DNA from: Meira nashicola
Lineage: Eukaryota > Basidiomycota > Exobasidiomycetes > Exobasidiales > Brachybasidiaceae
Direction of reading: 5' to 3'
DNA: 64,000 nt
NCBI GenBank assembly: GCA_001600355.1
Contig: BCJU01000001.1
Location: 4,650,013-4,714,012 of the forward strand
In this document: one piece after another, positions 11,320 to 22,169 of the stretch
Numbering within the stretch: the first letter of the stretch is position 1
Layout of the letters: each line of letters opens with the position of its first letter
Translations under genes and position numbers: made by a program
Notes under the pieces: generated by a model
The model's input: the letters and a program-made list of their open reading frames with translations, nothing else
The model's database searches: none
Told to the model about the DNA's origin: nothing

Positions 11320-12513
11320 ATGAATTCGTCTGGACATGAACTCGTAGAGCTTCTTAAAAATGAATACATCGGATGTCCAAGTGCAGAAAGAAGGATAGGC
11401 ATTCTAGATCTACGCAAAGTGTCACAGAATGGACGTATAGAATCATCTCTTTGCATCGAAGAAGGATTACAAGGTTTGAAAGAGCGCTTTTCTTGGTTGC
11501 CTCCGCGAATTAAGAAGCAAGATGGACAGGAAAGAAATGTGAATTATGCAGCAGGGAAGAGGTTGATTGTTTTTTGTAATTTGGATGAATTGCAAGAGGT
11601 GAATGCGGCTTTGGATGGGTGGGATGTTGCTGGATTCATCACAGAGAATGATACTTCATTTTGGAAAGAAGCTTCCGAAAGTGGTTTGTTAAAGAAAGAC
11701 GTAGAATACGAACATGTGCCGGATCTTTTGTTCGAGCCTTCAGAGTTAGCAAGAATCATTGTCAAAAAGTTCTCGAGGTCACAAGAAGACACTGAGACTT
11801 CTCCAGTCACTTTATTGGACTTGGGTTGCGGTGCAGGACGAGATCTAGCATGGATTGCTCGAAACGCTTCTACGGGTTGGCGATTAGCAGGAATTGATAA
11901 TCTCTATTCGATCGTAAGACGTGCAAGATTGCTGGTCAAAGACATGAGATTAGCCGCCGAGTTGGACTCAGAGGAGATAAGATCCGAGTCAAACAGATCT
12001 TCAATTGAATCTATAATATGGGCTCAAGTCAGCAGCCAAGGTAGCTTACAAGCCTTGAAACATGCTACTGAAGGCTCAACAGCAAATCATGGTATACCTA
12101 TATTGTCTCGTAATGAGCACGAAAGTGTCCATCAGAGTTTATCTGCTTTTTCTATGGATCATCTTCCGCATCGTACATTCGACATTCTCTTTCTCGTTCG
12201 TTTCTTCCCTATAACCTTACTGTATCACCTTCCAGCATTATCACATGTAGGAGGATGGATTGCCATTAGTCATTTCACTACAGTCACAGATTTGGACGAA
12301 CGAGAAGCTGGAAGGATTGTAAACTCAGAACAAGTCAACCGCACCTACCCTGGACCACCGATTGGGAAAAGATTTGAATTGGAGCACATCGCAAGTTTGT
12401 TAGAGATATGGGAGAAAAGTACATGCACTAATTGGACAATTGTTCATCACCACATCATACCATGTGAAGATGGCAGACCTTTGCGGAACGTAATTTTCTG
12501 TCGAACAAGGTGA
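11320..12513 (+). CDS. Rhodanese-like plus SAM-dependent methyltransferase protein
   Basis: This single-exon gene encodes 397 residues. The methyltransferase part is clear: LLDLGCGAGRDLAWIA (about residues 165-180) is the SAM-binding motif I, followed by an acidic residue in LAGIDNLYS. The preceding ~130 residues look rhodanese-like, with ILDLRK near the start and a strand-Cys loop (RLIVFCNLDE) then a WDVAGF segment, but similarity is weak. No substrate can be named. The gene is tandem to URC1 (190-base gap) and convergent with the hydrolase (53-base gap). The methyltransferase call is good and the rhodanese call tentative. Confidence 0.65.
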   Translation: MNSSGHELVELLKNEYIGCPSAERRIGILDLRKVSQNGRIESSLCIEEGLQGLKERFSWLPPRIKKQDGQERNVNYAAGKRLIVFCNLDELQEVNAALDGWDVAGFITENDTSFWKEASESGLLKKDVEYEHVPDLLFEPSELARIIVKKFSRSQEDTETSPVTLLDLGCGAGRDLAWIARNASTGWRLAGIDNLYSIVRRARLLVKDMRLAAELDSEEIRSESNRSSIESIIWAQVSSQGSLQALKHATEGSTANHGIPILSRNEHESVHQSLSAFSMDHLPHRTFDILFLVRFFPITLLYHLPALSHVGGWIAISHFTTVTDLDEREAGRIVNSEQVNRTYPGPPIGKRFELEHIASLLEIWEKSTCTNWTIVHHHIIPCEDGRPLRNVIFCRTR

Positions 12514-12566
12514 AATTGGGCATAAAATTTGAAATACAATAGAGCAATCTATTCTGCGTGTATTAT

Positions 12567-14233
12567 CTAAAGACGAGGACCACGAACAGGCAATTTTATA
12601 CGAGCGCCTCCAGAATCCTCTGAATCCTTTTCAGCATTTGGTTCGGCTGGGGTTTTATCTCTTCTTGCTTGAGCCTGTCTTCTTGCTTTCTGTGCGGCTG
12701 CACGTTCTGCACTACCTTCCAACAACCAATGTTGAATAAATCGTTCAACATGAATCAAGCTTGCTTTATAACGATCACCGATCGATTTTGGACAAATTTT
12801 ACTGAAAGGAGATTGTCGCATCTCTCTTGGTAAAAGTGCATCAAAAGCATGACCGGAATTTGTACCTTCCATTTCCAGATAAAGATATCTGCTAGTATAA
12901 TTTGGATTTTGCGAAACGCAACGTAAAGCAACTTCTGTAGTTGTAAGCTCATTATTACTTGAATCGGAAGTTGTTGATTGACTTTGATTCTTTCTTGTTC
13001 TTGTTTCGTTGAAAGAATAATTATTTGAAAATCCTCCTGTTGCAAGTGTATCCATCGTTGCTGCAACTGGTTCAGCAGTTCTGATCGCATCAAGGAATCT
13101 CTTAGAGCTATCCGGTGAAATTCGTTCATCATTTTGACCATGATAGATTAAAGTAGGCGGATAAGGTTGATTTCGAGAAGGTTTGCTGTTAGGATTCTGT
13201 AGGAGTACGTCAGATGGAAGAACAAGATTTGGTGATGCTTTTCGCAATAAAGCATCCAAGCGGTCCTGATCAAAACCAAAGAAAAAAGATAGACAACGTC
13301 AATTTCTGCAACACGTAATACAGCACTTTTTTTCAAACTTACATCTTTTAATAAAAATTCCGTCAATCCTTGCCTTCTTATACTCTCTTCTTTTCCTTTC
13401 CATGGCTCTCGAATATCCATACCGAATCTTGCTCGCATATCAGAAGCATAAGGAGATTTATCGAGAGCCATTGGCATATCAGGTATGCTTGTTTTTGCCA
13501 TTGTTACTTGACCGACATGATCTGGATTGAGCATAGGTCGTAAATGTCCAGGCGTACTTGCAGGTACAAAATAACCTGGCGAATCTGTAAGAACTTTGTT
13601 TATCTCTAACAAAGGATATCCTAAAACCATAGCAAGAGGAGGGGGAGATAAAATAGAGCCACTAAAGGATGAATAAGAGGAATAAAGTCAGAACATACAT
13701 CAAATCCAAAAAATGCACACTGATTGAACTTACCCCATTGCTGCTAAATAGCCACCACTTCCCATGCCTATAATAATACCTCTTTCTATATCTAAACCAC
13801 CTCTTCTTTGTAATTCACCAAAATCTTCTTCCAACATTTCATTTCCACTTTCAACTTCCGCTCCATTTCCACTACAAGCAATTATCCAATTCAATTCTTC
13901 ACGTATGAATGTCCATAAATTTTGAACATCTTCCAATGAATCTGAAGGTCCTGCATGAGGTGCTAAACGATAATCTGCACAAAGTAAAGGTAATCCATTA
14001 TCTCTTGCTAAAGATGCTAACCAAGGAGGAACGTCTCTTCTACTTCCTGTAAGAAAATGACCACCATGTAAATATAAAATAAAAGGTAATCGATTCTGTT
14101 TGGAAAACGTTGGTCCAGGATCTATAGGATTAAGAGGAGGTACGAATGCGTATAAATCTAATTTGATAGGTTCTGCATTTGCTGACCTATGAGGTCTACT
14201 GTATGTCACTGTAATCCGTTCTCCTGAAGCCAT
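12567..14233 (-). CDS. Alpha/beta-hydrolase, HSL-like esterase/lipase family
   Basis: Three exons (14233-13734, 13661-13343, 13265-12567) join in frame to give 505 residues; both introns start GTAAGT and end in AG. Family features run in order: an HGGHF oxyanion motif (about residue 55), nucleophile elbow GMGSGG (Ser159, eight residues before the first intron), acid in HGQNDERI (Asp about 319), and catalytic His in NSGHAFD (about 410). A complete Ser-Asp-His triad is therefore present. The C-terminal ~60 residues are basic and charged. Substrate is unknown; small-ester or lipid hydrolysis is the family expectation. No signal peptide is evident. Confidence 0.8.
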
Positions 14234-14625
14234 GTTTGTATAGTATTGATGAAAGTAAAAGAAATAAAATGTTTATATTGTTATTGATTAAACACCTTTT
14301 ATGCACGTTTACCTCAACACTCTTCCGCTAAAACAACCGAAAAATTGTGGGGAAAAAATATATGTAAGCAGGTAGCGCGAGTCTGGCAACAGATTTGTAG
14401 CATTAGCTCTGTTTCACGCTTCCTCTTATTCGCGTCCAGCCAAGAATAGAAAGGGTTTGTGAAAGCGACATTTAAGCATGTTTATCAAGATGCAGGTATA
14501 AATTCAGAAGAAACCTTACACAATCCTCTTTTCGAGCAATCATCTAATTTGGATCTGTACAAATACACTATATAGATAAGAAAAGAAAAGAAAAAATGAA
14601 ATACATGCCTAGAAAGCTGATCTAA
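14234..14625. other. Intergenic region, Zn2Cys6 gene 3' side / hydrolase promoter
   Basis: This 392-base region lies between the 3' end of the Zn2Cys6 gene and the start of the hydrolase, both on the minus strand. No gene was seen. Confidence 0.5.
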
Positions 14626-16809
14626 TCAGGATTGTAGCCATGGTTGAACATCAAGATAATCAATCACTGTACTCAAAGTTGAAGTTGCAAATAGGTCCCA
14701 ATCTACCATGGCAAATTGAGAAAATTCAGTTGAAGATCCTGAATCAGAGGATTCAAATAGATTTGCATTCGATGCCACAGCATCAGACTGGGTAGGCATA
14801 GACGTCAAAGGGTCTGCTGAATATGATGCTGGGAGTGAATTTGTACCTTGACTGATTTCCAAATGATCTTCAATCATTGTTTGATCATCAATTCTTCCTT
14901 TATTTTTGGGCAAGGCTGCATTTCCAACTGCTCCAGATGAAAGAACAACTTGCAAAAAAGGATCTCTCGCAAATGCTGCTTGAACTAATTCTGTCAAAAT
15001 GTTTAAAACTAAAGCTGCATTTCGATGATAATCCCTTAATACACGAAAAAGTGCAAACAAAGCAACGATATCATTCTTTGCTTCTCTTTGAATCGTTCCC
15101 GTTCCCAATTTTGCATTGATGACAGCAATCGTGGCAGAAGCATGTAAGCAATAAACGATAAAGTTGTGGGTATATTGAAATCCATGATGAACTTTCATTT
15201 GAGCTGTCAATCGAACGATTTCACGAGATGAGAAATGACAACTTTGAGCAGCGAATCTTGCTTCTGCCTTTCTTGCGCTTAAAGCTAAAAATGGACGATT
15301 TAACAGGATGATCAAAGAATGATAAACGATGTGAATATGCATGGCTAAAGGTGAGGGTACCCTACCACGAGTAAAGTTGCATTTAAGTGTGATCGGAAGA
15401 TCAGCTAGCCATCTTGCCATTTGCACATTCATGTCACTTGCCCAATCCAGCCAAGTAGTACCAGCTTCACCGGATAAAACAGGATTGATGTATAATCTAG
15501 CATTGATATCGACTGAAAATGTTGATAATTCAAATAAGCAAACAAAACCAGGCTCAAAGGTTTCACAAGAAACACAATCTCCTTTTAAACGTGCTTCTTC
15601 ACCTTTTTCTCCCAATGCAAATGGACATCGTAATGAAATTGAATCTTGCAATTCACGTTTTCGAGAAGGCATAGCTAATGAAATCGATTCTGGACCAATA
15701 GAAGGAAAACGACCATAATACAATGCCAGCATACGATCAACGATAAACAGCGCCCAAGTAGTACGATGTCGTAATCGTGCTTCTTCTTCATCAATCCAGC
15801 CGTGTCTGCAATAATCATGAATATCACGAGGCAACCCAATTTCCAAAGCAATACGAGAAGCCATTCCTATGTATAGCCAACCTCGTGATTCGCATCCAAG
15901 TGAAGACTCTGTCAATGCCATCAAGATTAAAGCTTGAACTGTACTCGTACTTGGTCGCACTGTTTCTGGTGCCAGCTGTCTAGTAGCAATATCGGTAAAG
16001 AAGTGACAAGCAGCATAATCTTGAAGCGAAAGTGCGCCAATAGCACCAAGTGCAGTCAATAAAAAGTCACTGCTCAAAGCTCTTCTCCCTCCATAGAAGT
16101 TTATCCTGGTGGAAATCGTATCTCTGTTTAATAGACCCAGTATCGGTTGATAATGTTGAAAATAAGCATGAACAAAATCATTGATATGCTCGTAGAATAA
16201 TTCTCCTCGATCATTAGTATTTTCTTCATTTAGCGTCATAGGTGGCATAGCTCGTGCACTGAATTGACTCATTGCGGGTATATTACGACCGGAAGATGCT
16301 CCGTAAAAGTTGCTAATCACTTGTGTTTCCAGATATGGATCTTGTGTTCGATTTTTTACAAATGATAAACAACCTCCACGTCTAATCATAGTATCCAATA
16401 ATCGATCATTATTTGTAATATTAGTGGATTGAAATGGTTTTCTTGAATCAAAATCCGAAGGTCCTTGTCGTTTTGACGAATCTGCTGTCGGATGAGTGAT
16501 GACTAAATGCGTGTCGCTTTTGCCTGAAACTGATTCACTTATTGTGCCAATGTCATTACTCAGTTGAAATCTTTGTTCATTACTGACTTTGTGCTTGCTT
16601 ACTTCTGCTTCTAAAGCCGTTATTCGTGCTTCCAACGTCTTTACGTATGATTTCGAATATGGTTTACGTTGATCAGATGTTTCATTAAAAACACAAGTAA
16701 CATTATTCTTTATGCATGAACGACAGGCCGGCCTTTCACCATCACATTTCACCTTTCTAGCTCTGCAAGTTGAACATGCTAAGGATATTCGACGAATATT
16801 TGTCTTCAT
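14626..16809 (-). CDS. Zn2Cys6 fungal transcription factor
   Basis: The product is a 727-residue intronless regulator. Residues about 12-39 form a Zn2Cys6 binuclear cluster (CSTCRARKVKCDGERPAC, then CIKNNVTC). A linker and a short coiled coil follow (about 54-78, VKTLEARITALEAEV). The centre (about 200-480) carries the fungal-specific transcription factor domain, with LRHRTTWALFIVDRMLALYYGR as its typical central motif. The target genes are unknown. The architecture is that of sugar, lipid or nitrogen regulators such as the XlnR type, but the specific pathway cannot be read from sequence. It is divergent from CDC6. Confidence 0.88.
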   Translation of the reverse strand: MKTNIRRISLACSTCRARKVKCDGERPACRSCIKNNVTCVFNETSDQRKPYSKSYVKTLEARITALEAEVSKHKVSNEQRFQLSNDIGTISESVSGKSDTHLVITHPTADSSKRQGPSDFDSRKPFQSTNITNNDRLLDTMIRRGGCLSFVKNRTQDPYLETQVISNFYGASSGRNIPAMSQFSARAMPPMTLNEENTNDRGELFYEHINDFVHAYFQHYQPILGLLNRDTISTRINFYGGRRALSSDFLLTALGAIGALSLQDYAACHFFTDIATRQLAPETVRPSTSTVQALILMALTESSLGCESRGWLYIGMASRIALEIGLPRDIHDYCRHGWIDEEEARLRHRTTWALFIVDRMLALYYGRFPSIGPESISLAMPSRKRELQDSISLRCPFALGEKGEEARLKGDCVSCETFEPGFVCLFELSTFSVDINARLYINPVLSGEAGTTWLDWASDMNVQMARWLADLPITLKCNFTRGRVPSPLAMHIHIVYHSLIILLNRPFLALSARKAEARFAAQSCHFSSREIVRLTAQMKVHHGFQYTHNFIVYCLHASATIAVINAKLGTGTIQREAKNDIVALFALFRVLRDYHRNAALVLNILTELVQAAFARDPFLQVVLSSGAVGNAALPKNKGRIDDQTMIEDHLEISQGTNSLPASYSADPLTSMPTQSDAVASNANLFESSDSGSSTEFSQFAMVDWDLFATSTLSTVIDYLDVQPWLQS

Positions 16810-17685
16810 CCTGTTCCTATGAAAGCTCTTTCTATATTCTGATGATCATCTTTTCGTGGTTGTGTTACTGCATGATGATTGACACTAAACACGCGAATTC
16901 GGTACTATCTTATCTTTTGGCGTAAATATTCGCGTAGAATGACTAAGCCGGATTATTCATCCCTAGTTGCATGCCGAATTACAGCTTTTGTGATTTATGG
17001 AAATGACCTACCGCTCACAAAAACCCTGCTTGGACTTTGGACACGACCGTGTGATTTGTATGCAATGGGTCACGGACGTAGGTGCATACGGGTTTTGTGA
17101 TTTGGTTAAGCACGAGATATGAACGCGAAATATAATTGACGCGTTAATTGATTGACGCGGAAAAAAAGCATTGAAGGAGTGTAACAATTGCGCGATCAAA
17201 AGGGCATTTAGGCAGTATAAAAAATTGCTCTTTGTATAAAATGAAATTGGAAACAGGAAGACGTGTTATTTGGCCATTCGCACCTTGAATGTTATACGTA
17301 CTTGGAAATCAAAAGGGGAAAGCTTAACAAATTGCAAATTTAGTAAACCTATTCTTGATTCTTTCACCCATACTCTCTCATCTTGAGATCATAATTACCA
17401 CTTATCAACAACAAAAGACTTTTCTGGAAATTCTCTTTTTCCCATTCTATCAACTTATAACGGTGAAGGATTCGGATACATTTCATGATTTAACAACTCA
17501 CAATAATTCAAATCTCAACACAATCATACCCGATCAAAACTTTTTTCGGGGAAATAATTGATGTCAATAACGCTCTAACGACTCCATACGAAAGCAATCA
17601 ATTATCCCTTTTACCTGAATTTCCTATATCTTTTTCTAGCATTTCGTTACTACCGCATCCTTGTCCTCATACAACATTCCTCAAA
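16810..17685. other. Divergent promoter region, Zn2Cys6 factor / CDC6
   Basis: This 876-base region has no convincing gene. It contains MCB-like sites at 17140-17160, listed separately, and a pyrimidine-rich stretch before the CDC6 start (17340-17680), typical of a long fungal 5' leader. Confidence 0.55.
17140..17160. promoter_or_regulatory. MCB-like elements upstream of CDC6
   Basis: ACGCGT at 17140-17145 is the MluI cell-cycle box bound by MBF in yeasts; TGACGCG follows at 17154-17160. CDC6/cdc18 is a classical G1/S MBF target in fission and budding yeast, so the match is functionally sensible. Use in this organism is inference. Confidence 0.5.
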
Positions 17686-20319
17686 ATGCCAGTCACGCGT
17701 GCACTTTCCGCACGTAGTCAAGCACCACAAAGCATACAATCAGCATCAAACAAGAATGATTCATGCTCAAAATCTAGACAATTTCTTCGTACAACTTCGA
17801 TGCCTACAATCAATATCGATACCCTTTCAAATTGGTCCGCAACCGGTAATATGACTTATAGCAACACTACACCAACCAAAAAAGCAGCATCTTCAGCTTC
17901 TTCTTGTTCTTATCCTCAACGATCTTCTTCATTTCGAAGTTTTGGAACATCTTCATTATGTTCTTTTTCTTTACGCAAAGGTAGCGGAGGTGATGGCTCA
18001 GATGATGAAGATGACGATGGTGAAAGACCTAGATCGTTACGTAATGGCAGAATAGGTGGTTGTTATCGTACACCTGAACAAGGTCAAACCAGAGATGATA
18101 GCAACAAAGAGAATGTAGCACCTCTTAGACGCTTATCTCAACGTGATTTGCATACTGAAGTAGCAGCTCATCAAGCCGATATTACGGTCCGTCGAACACG
18201 TACACAAGCAGCAGTGCCTATGTCTGATCGATCTGATTCTATGCCTGGAAGTCCGAGATCGTTTTCAAGACGTTCTTTCCGTCGTACTGTCAGCACACCA
18301 ATCACAACACGTAAACGCTCTCGATCGATCTTTGATAATTGTGATCATTTAGAGAATGGTGAAAGTGTCGATACGATTATCGAGCAACGCTTACCATCAT
18401 CTCGACCTCGTTTAGAAGCATTTAATTCTTCACAAGGATCAACAGATGAAGATTTGGCAAGCGTGTTCCATTCTAGCCAAACAACGCCAATGTCTGAAGT
18501 ATTTTCAATAATAGGCAGCGAAGCAGCGATGAGCGATCCTATTTCACGCTGCACCACACCCGAAGCATCAGAAGCAGGGGATGTGAAAGAGCAGGATTCG
18601 TTGGAAACAGATGATGAAACATCAAAGTATACTAACATCTTTGCACATGCTCGTGCATTGTTACGATATGGAGCAGATCCAAACGTACACATTGTTGGAC
18701 GTGAACGTGAAAGAGGAGCAATTCAACGATTCATGCAACAACGATTTGGCTTATTTGCTCATATGGAACGATCAGCTATGCCAGAAGGAGATTCAATGTG
18801 CACAGACATGAACGGTGCAATGGACGGAGGAAGCTTATATGTATGTGGCTTACCAGGAACCGGTAAGACAGCTTTGATTCGCTCAGTTCTTGCTGATATT
18901 CAACAATCACAAGAATTTTTACGGGAAAATGAACGTTTACAAGTCGCATTTATTGATTGCATGACCATTCAACATCCTCGAGAATTGTTCAGGCGTATTT
19001 TGAATGTTCTTCACGGCGACAAATTCGTCTTGCCAAGTGGAGAAGCTGGTGATGCAGAAGCTGAACGTCAAGTGACCTCATTGGTGAAAGATCAAAAGAG
19101 ACAAACATTAATCGTATTGGACGAAATTGATCATCTTTTACGCAGCAGAGTTCATCAAAATATCTTATATCGCTTATTCTCATGGCCACAAAAGGATTCA
19201 AAAGCATGTGCTTTAATCGGAATCGCAAATTCACTCGATCTTACCGAACGATTTGTACCCCTTTTGGCTAGCAAAGGTGCTGCTCCGGCCGTTCTTAACT
19301 TCCGACCTTTTGAAGCTGAAGAGATCAAGACTGTTATTGGGTCACGTCTTGGTCTTCTTCAATCGAATTACAATATTGATGCAAAAGAACAAGATGCTGA
19401 TCAACATGATCAAAACGATGATGAAATCGTACCATTATTTGTTCCTGCCGCTTTCGAATTGGTAGCTCGCAAAATTGCTGCTGCTACTGGTGATCTCCGT
19501 AAAGCATTGGATGCATGCAGATTAGCCGTTGAATTGGTCGAACAAGAGACCATCCGCAAATCCACTTCGACTGCAGCACCGATTGATATTTGCAGTTTAA
19601 CCCCTTCGACTGCTCCTAAAATTACACCCGCTCATATTCTCAAAGTTGTCTCTACCGTTTTGGGAAGTCCACAATTGAATAAAATTCGTGGATTAGGATT
19701 ACAACCAAAGTTGATCTTATTGGCTTTACTCGTTGCACAAAAGCGAAGGGGATACGGATTGAATGTGCTCGGAGGAGGAAGTGGTGGCGGAGTGAATAAA
19801 TCTATGATGGGTGTTTGTTCAAGCAATAATGATGGTACTCTTATGTGCGAAATTGAAAGCACATATTCGGCCATGTTGAAAAATGACGATTTCCCAATCT
19901 TAGAAAGTTCCGAATTGATTGATGTTATGGAAGGTTTAGAAGTTGAAGGAATCGTTAAAATTACAAATGTCAATGGAAGTTCAATCACTTCTTCATCCAA
20001 TAGCACTCGTGTTGGTGGAGTCTCTCCAAGCGCAAAACGTGCAGCAAAACGACAATTGTTGGCTTCTTATCGTCGAATGGAGCTAATCATGTCATCAGAA
20101 GAGATTATCCGAGGTATAATGACATCACCTCCTGCTTCCATGCAATCTCAATCTTTGGCTTCTGTTCCTAATACGATTGTCATTGAAGCAATCAAACGAA
20201 TTTGGCAAAGAGAAGAAAGAAATGCAGAAAGGGCAAAAGGGTGGGAAAAAGTAGCAGAAGAAGCACAAAAAGTACGCGATAATGAATTAGGAGGAGGGAG
20301 AGGTGCTTTGGGTATTTGA
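17686..20319 (+). CDS. CDC6: Cdc6/Cdc18 DNA replication licensing AAA+ ATPase
   Basis: This 877-residue, single-exon protein loads MCM helicase with ORC at origins. The AAA+ core spans about residues 335-620. It has GREREREAI-type entry, Walker A GLPGTGKTALI (about 388), Walker B LIVLDEIDHLL (about 475) and a sensor-1 region LIGIANSLDLTERFVP. A winged-helix region is likely in the last ~250 residues. The N-terminal 320 residues are disordered, Ser/Arg-rich and hold several S/T-P sites (for example SMPGSPRS), as expected for CDK control. It lacks the BAH domain of Orc1, which favours Cdc6. The upstream MCB motif agrees with G1/S expression. Confidence 0.85.
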   Translation: MPVTRALSARSQAPQSIQSASNKNDSCSKSRQFLRTTSMPTINIDTLSNWSATGNMTYSNTTPTKKAASSASSCSYPQRSSSFRSFGTSSLCSFSLRKGSGGDGSDDEDDDGERPRSLRNGRIGGCYRTPEQGQTRDDSNKENVAPLRRLSQRDLHTEVAAHQADITVRRTRTQAAVPMSDRSDSMPGSPRSFSRRSFRRTVSTPITTRKRSRSIFDNCDHLENGESVDTIIEQRLPSSRPRLEAFNSSQGSTDEDLASVFHSSQTTPMSEVFSIIGSEAAMSDPISRCTTPEASEAGDVKEQDSLETDDETSKYTNIFAHARALLRYGADPNVHIVGRERERGAIQRFMQQRFGLFAHMERSAMPEGDSMCTDMNGAMDGGSLYVCGLPGTGKTALIRSVLADIQQSQEFLRENERLQVAFIDCMTIQHPRELFRRILNVLHGDKFVLPSGEAGDAEAERQVTSLVKDQKRQTLIVLDEIDHLLRSRVHQNILYRLFSWPQKDSKACALIGIANSLDLTERFVPLLASKGAAPAVLNFRPFEAEEIKTVIGSRLGLLQSNYNIDAKEQDADQHDQNDDEIVPLFVPAAFELVARKIAAATGDLRKALDACRLAVELVEQETIRKSTSTAAPIDICSLTPSTAPKITPAHILKVVSTVLGSPQLNKIRGLGLQPKLILLALLVAQKRRGYGLNVLGGGSGGGVNKSMMGVCSSNNDGTLMCEIESTYSAMLKNDDFPILESSELIDVMEGLEVEGIVKITNVNGSSITSSSNSTRVGGVSPSAKRAAKRQLLASYRRMELIMSSEEIIRGIMTSPPASMQSQSLASVPNTIVIEAIKRIWQREERNAERAKGWEKVAEEAQKVRDNELGGGRGALGI

Positions 20320-20607
20320 ATAAACTCATCAAACTATTTAGAAATAACGTCAAACCATAATGCAACGCAAATGTAATGAATCACTTTATAGACATTATGC
20401 AATCTCGCAATCATCTGTCCCATGCAATTGAACATTCATGTATATGTACAAACAATGAATTGATCGATTCAACGAATCTTTCTAACAAATGCAATCTTAT
20501 TTTTTATACAATTAAATTTGAGTGGTGATCAGCAAGATCTAATTACATGTGGGTTTAATTCGCACTTATTCTTTCAAAAATACATTAAAGAGTTTTCCTT
20601 GATTTGT

Positions 20608-21708
20608 TTACTTCCTTCTGTTTTGTTGCATGGCAAGAATTTGAACGATACGAACAAAAATATTGATGAAATCAAGTTCTAATTTGATGGATTCTGCAAG
20701 TGGATCATCTCGTTTAACACCTGCTTGAACCATACGAGCATGATTCAAGATCACTTGAGTATCATAAAGCGTAAATCCTCCAAAAACGACCAAACCACCG
20801 TACAAGCTCAAAGCTTCAGTAACAGCTAAAGCACGAACGGCTGTTACGGGTAAAATCATTGGAGCGAGCGATGATAATGCAACGACGACAACTCCAGCCA
20901 ATAGAGGACCACCAAGGTACAAATATTGACCATCACGAGCTGTTGCACCGACATAACAAATACTACCCATAACACCGGCAGTGTAAAGACCAGCTCGAGC
21001 AAGTAAAGCGGGATTGAAGAACATCAAAGGACTCAAAACAGCTGCTTGTGATGCATTGAACAATAACCAACATGCTGTTTTACCTGGTCCTGGAGGTAAT
21101 GATTGTGCTCCAATCATTCCACCAATAGATGCAACAAGTCCAACACCGAGAACCAACCATGGATTTGTGGCCATCAAACGATAAGAGAATCCTGTTCTGT
21201 GAAGGGCAACTGCACCTGCAGCAGTCAAACTTAAACCACCAGCTAAGTAGCCGAATGTTCGATTGAGATAACTTCTGCTAAATTCATCCAAAGGTCCATC
21301 CCTTGTAGGTCTGTTGAGAAAAATGTTTGCAGCAAGAGCTGCACCTGCAATAATACCAACGCTTGTCAAAGCTCGAGTCCAGCCACCCGGTTGAGAAAAA
21401 CTTGTTGGACCGGAAGATGCTTCATGTGGCAAGCTCAATGACAATCCACGATCGGAATTAGCATTGTGGTTCGGTCTGTAGGGTGATGTACGCACACCAC
21501 GAACGCTTGTGAGTGGCGATTGAGCTGGCTTGATTGCACTACTTCGAACGGCTGGCAAGAATGGAGCACGTAATGCTGAGGATGAAGAAAGTGTGGATGA
21601 CCATCGTGTGGAGGCACCTTTCATCATTCCATTCGAAGAACGTGCTGTAGTGGCAAAGGATTGTTGCAAGGAGCGCGAAAGCGCAACAAATCCAGGTCGC
21701 AACATCAT
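20608..21708 (-). CDS. Mitochondrial Bax inhibitor-1 family protein, GHITM/TMBIM5-like
   Basis: The product is a 366-residue, intronless membrane protein. The first ~80 residues are Arg/Ser-rich without acids and form a probable mitochondrial targeting presequence. About seven hydrophobic segments follow between residues 115 and 350. The end has FTLYDTQVILNHA and LELDFINIFVRIVQILA, the conserved C-terminal signature of the Bax inhibitor-1/TMBIM family. A mitochondrial leader plus this fold fits GHITM (TMBIM5), an inner-membrane protein involved in cristae structure and cation/proton exchange. It is convergent with CDC6 (288 bases) and divergent from UBC6. Confidence 0.82.
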   Translation of the reverse strand: MMLRPGFVALSRSLQQSFATTARSSNGMMKGASTRWSSTLSSSSALRAPFLPAVRSSAIKPAQSPLTSVRGVRTSPYRPNHNANSDRGLSLSLPHEASSGPTSFSQPGGWTRALTSVGIIAGAALAANIFLNRPTRDGPLDEFSRSYLNRTFGYLAGGLSLTAAGAVALHRTGFSYRLMATNPWLVLGVGLVASIGGMIGAQSLPPGPGKTACWLLFNASQAAVLSPLMFFNPALLARAGLYTAGVMGSICYVGATARDGQYLYLGGPLLAGVVVVALSSLAPMILPVTAVRALAVTEALSLYGGLVVFGGFTLYDTQVILNHARMVQAGVKRDDPLAESIKLELDFINIFVRIVQILAMQQNRRK

Positions 21709-22169
21709 CTTTATTTTAGCCGGAAGCGAATTGTAAGATGAAAGTCGAAGATGAGGTTGATTGTATATAGGATAGAAGTGAAGAATGAAGCAAATGTGTG
21801 CGTACCTTTGTATAAATCCGTTAATAAGCTAATTAATCTTCTATACCCACTTCAGACCTAAATCGAAGCTTTTCTCGGGCTGGGGGTTTCCAGTCATGTG
21901 TCTCCGCGGGCGGCTGCACTGTGTGTCTTTTTACTTATCGCGCACAGGAACGAGGCTGCGCAAATATGCGTACGCCAATCACAGGCCAAATGCACTTTCC
22001 CTTCATTTCTCCTTTCCCCTATCAATCATCAATTCAGAATTCATCTTTATTACCATTACGATCGGTCATCTGAATATAATTCTCGTTTAAAACGATCGTA
22101 CATATCAACACACACAGTCGCACAATCATACATTTCAATTTTTTGCTCACTTGAACACAGCATTCGAAT
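21709..22169. other. Divergent promoter region, GHITM-like / UBC6
   Basis: This 461-base region separates two divergent starts. No convincing gene was seen; the small open frames here lack any family feature. Confidence 0.5.
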
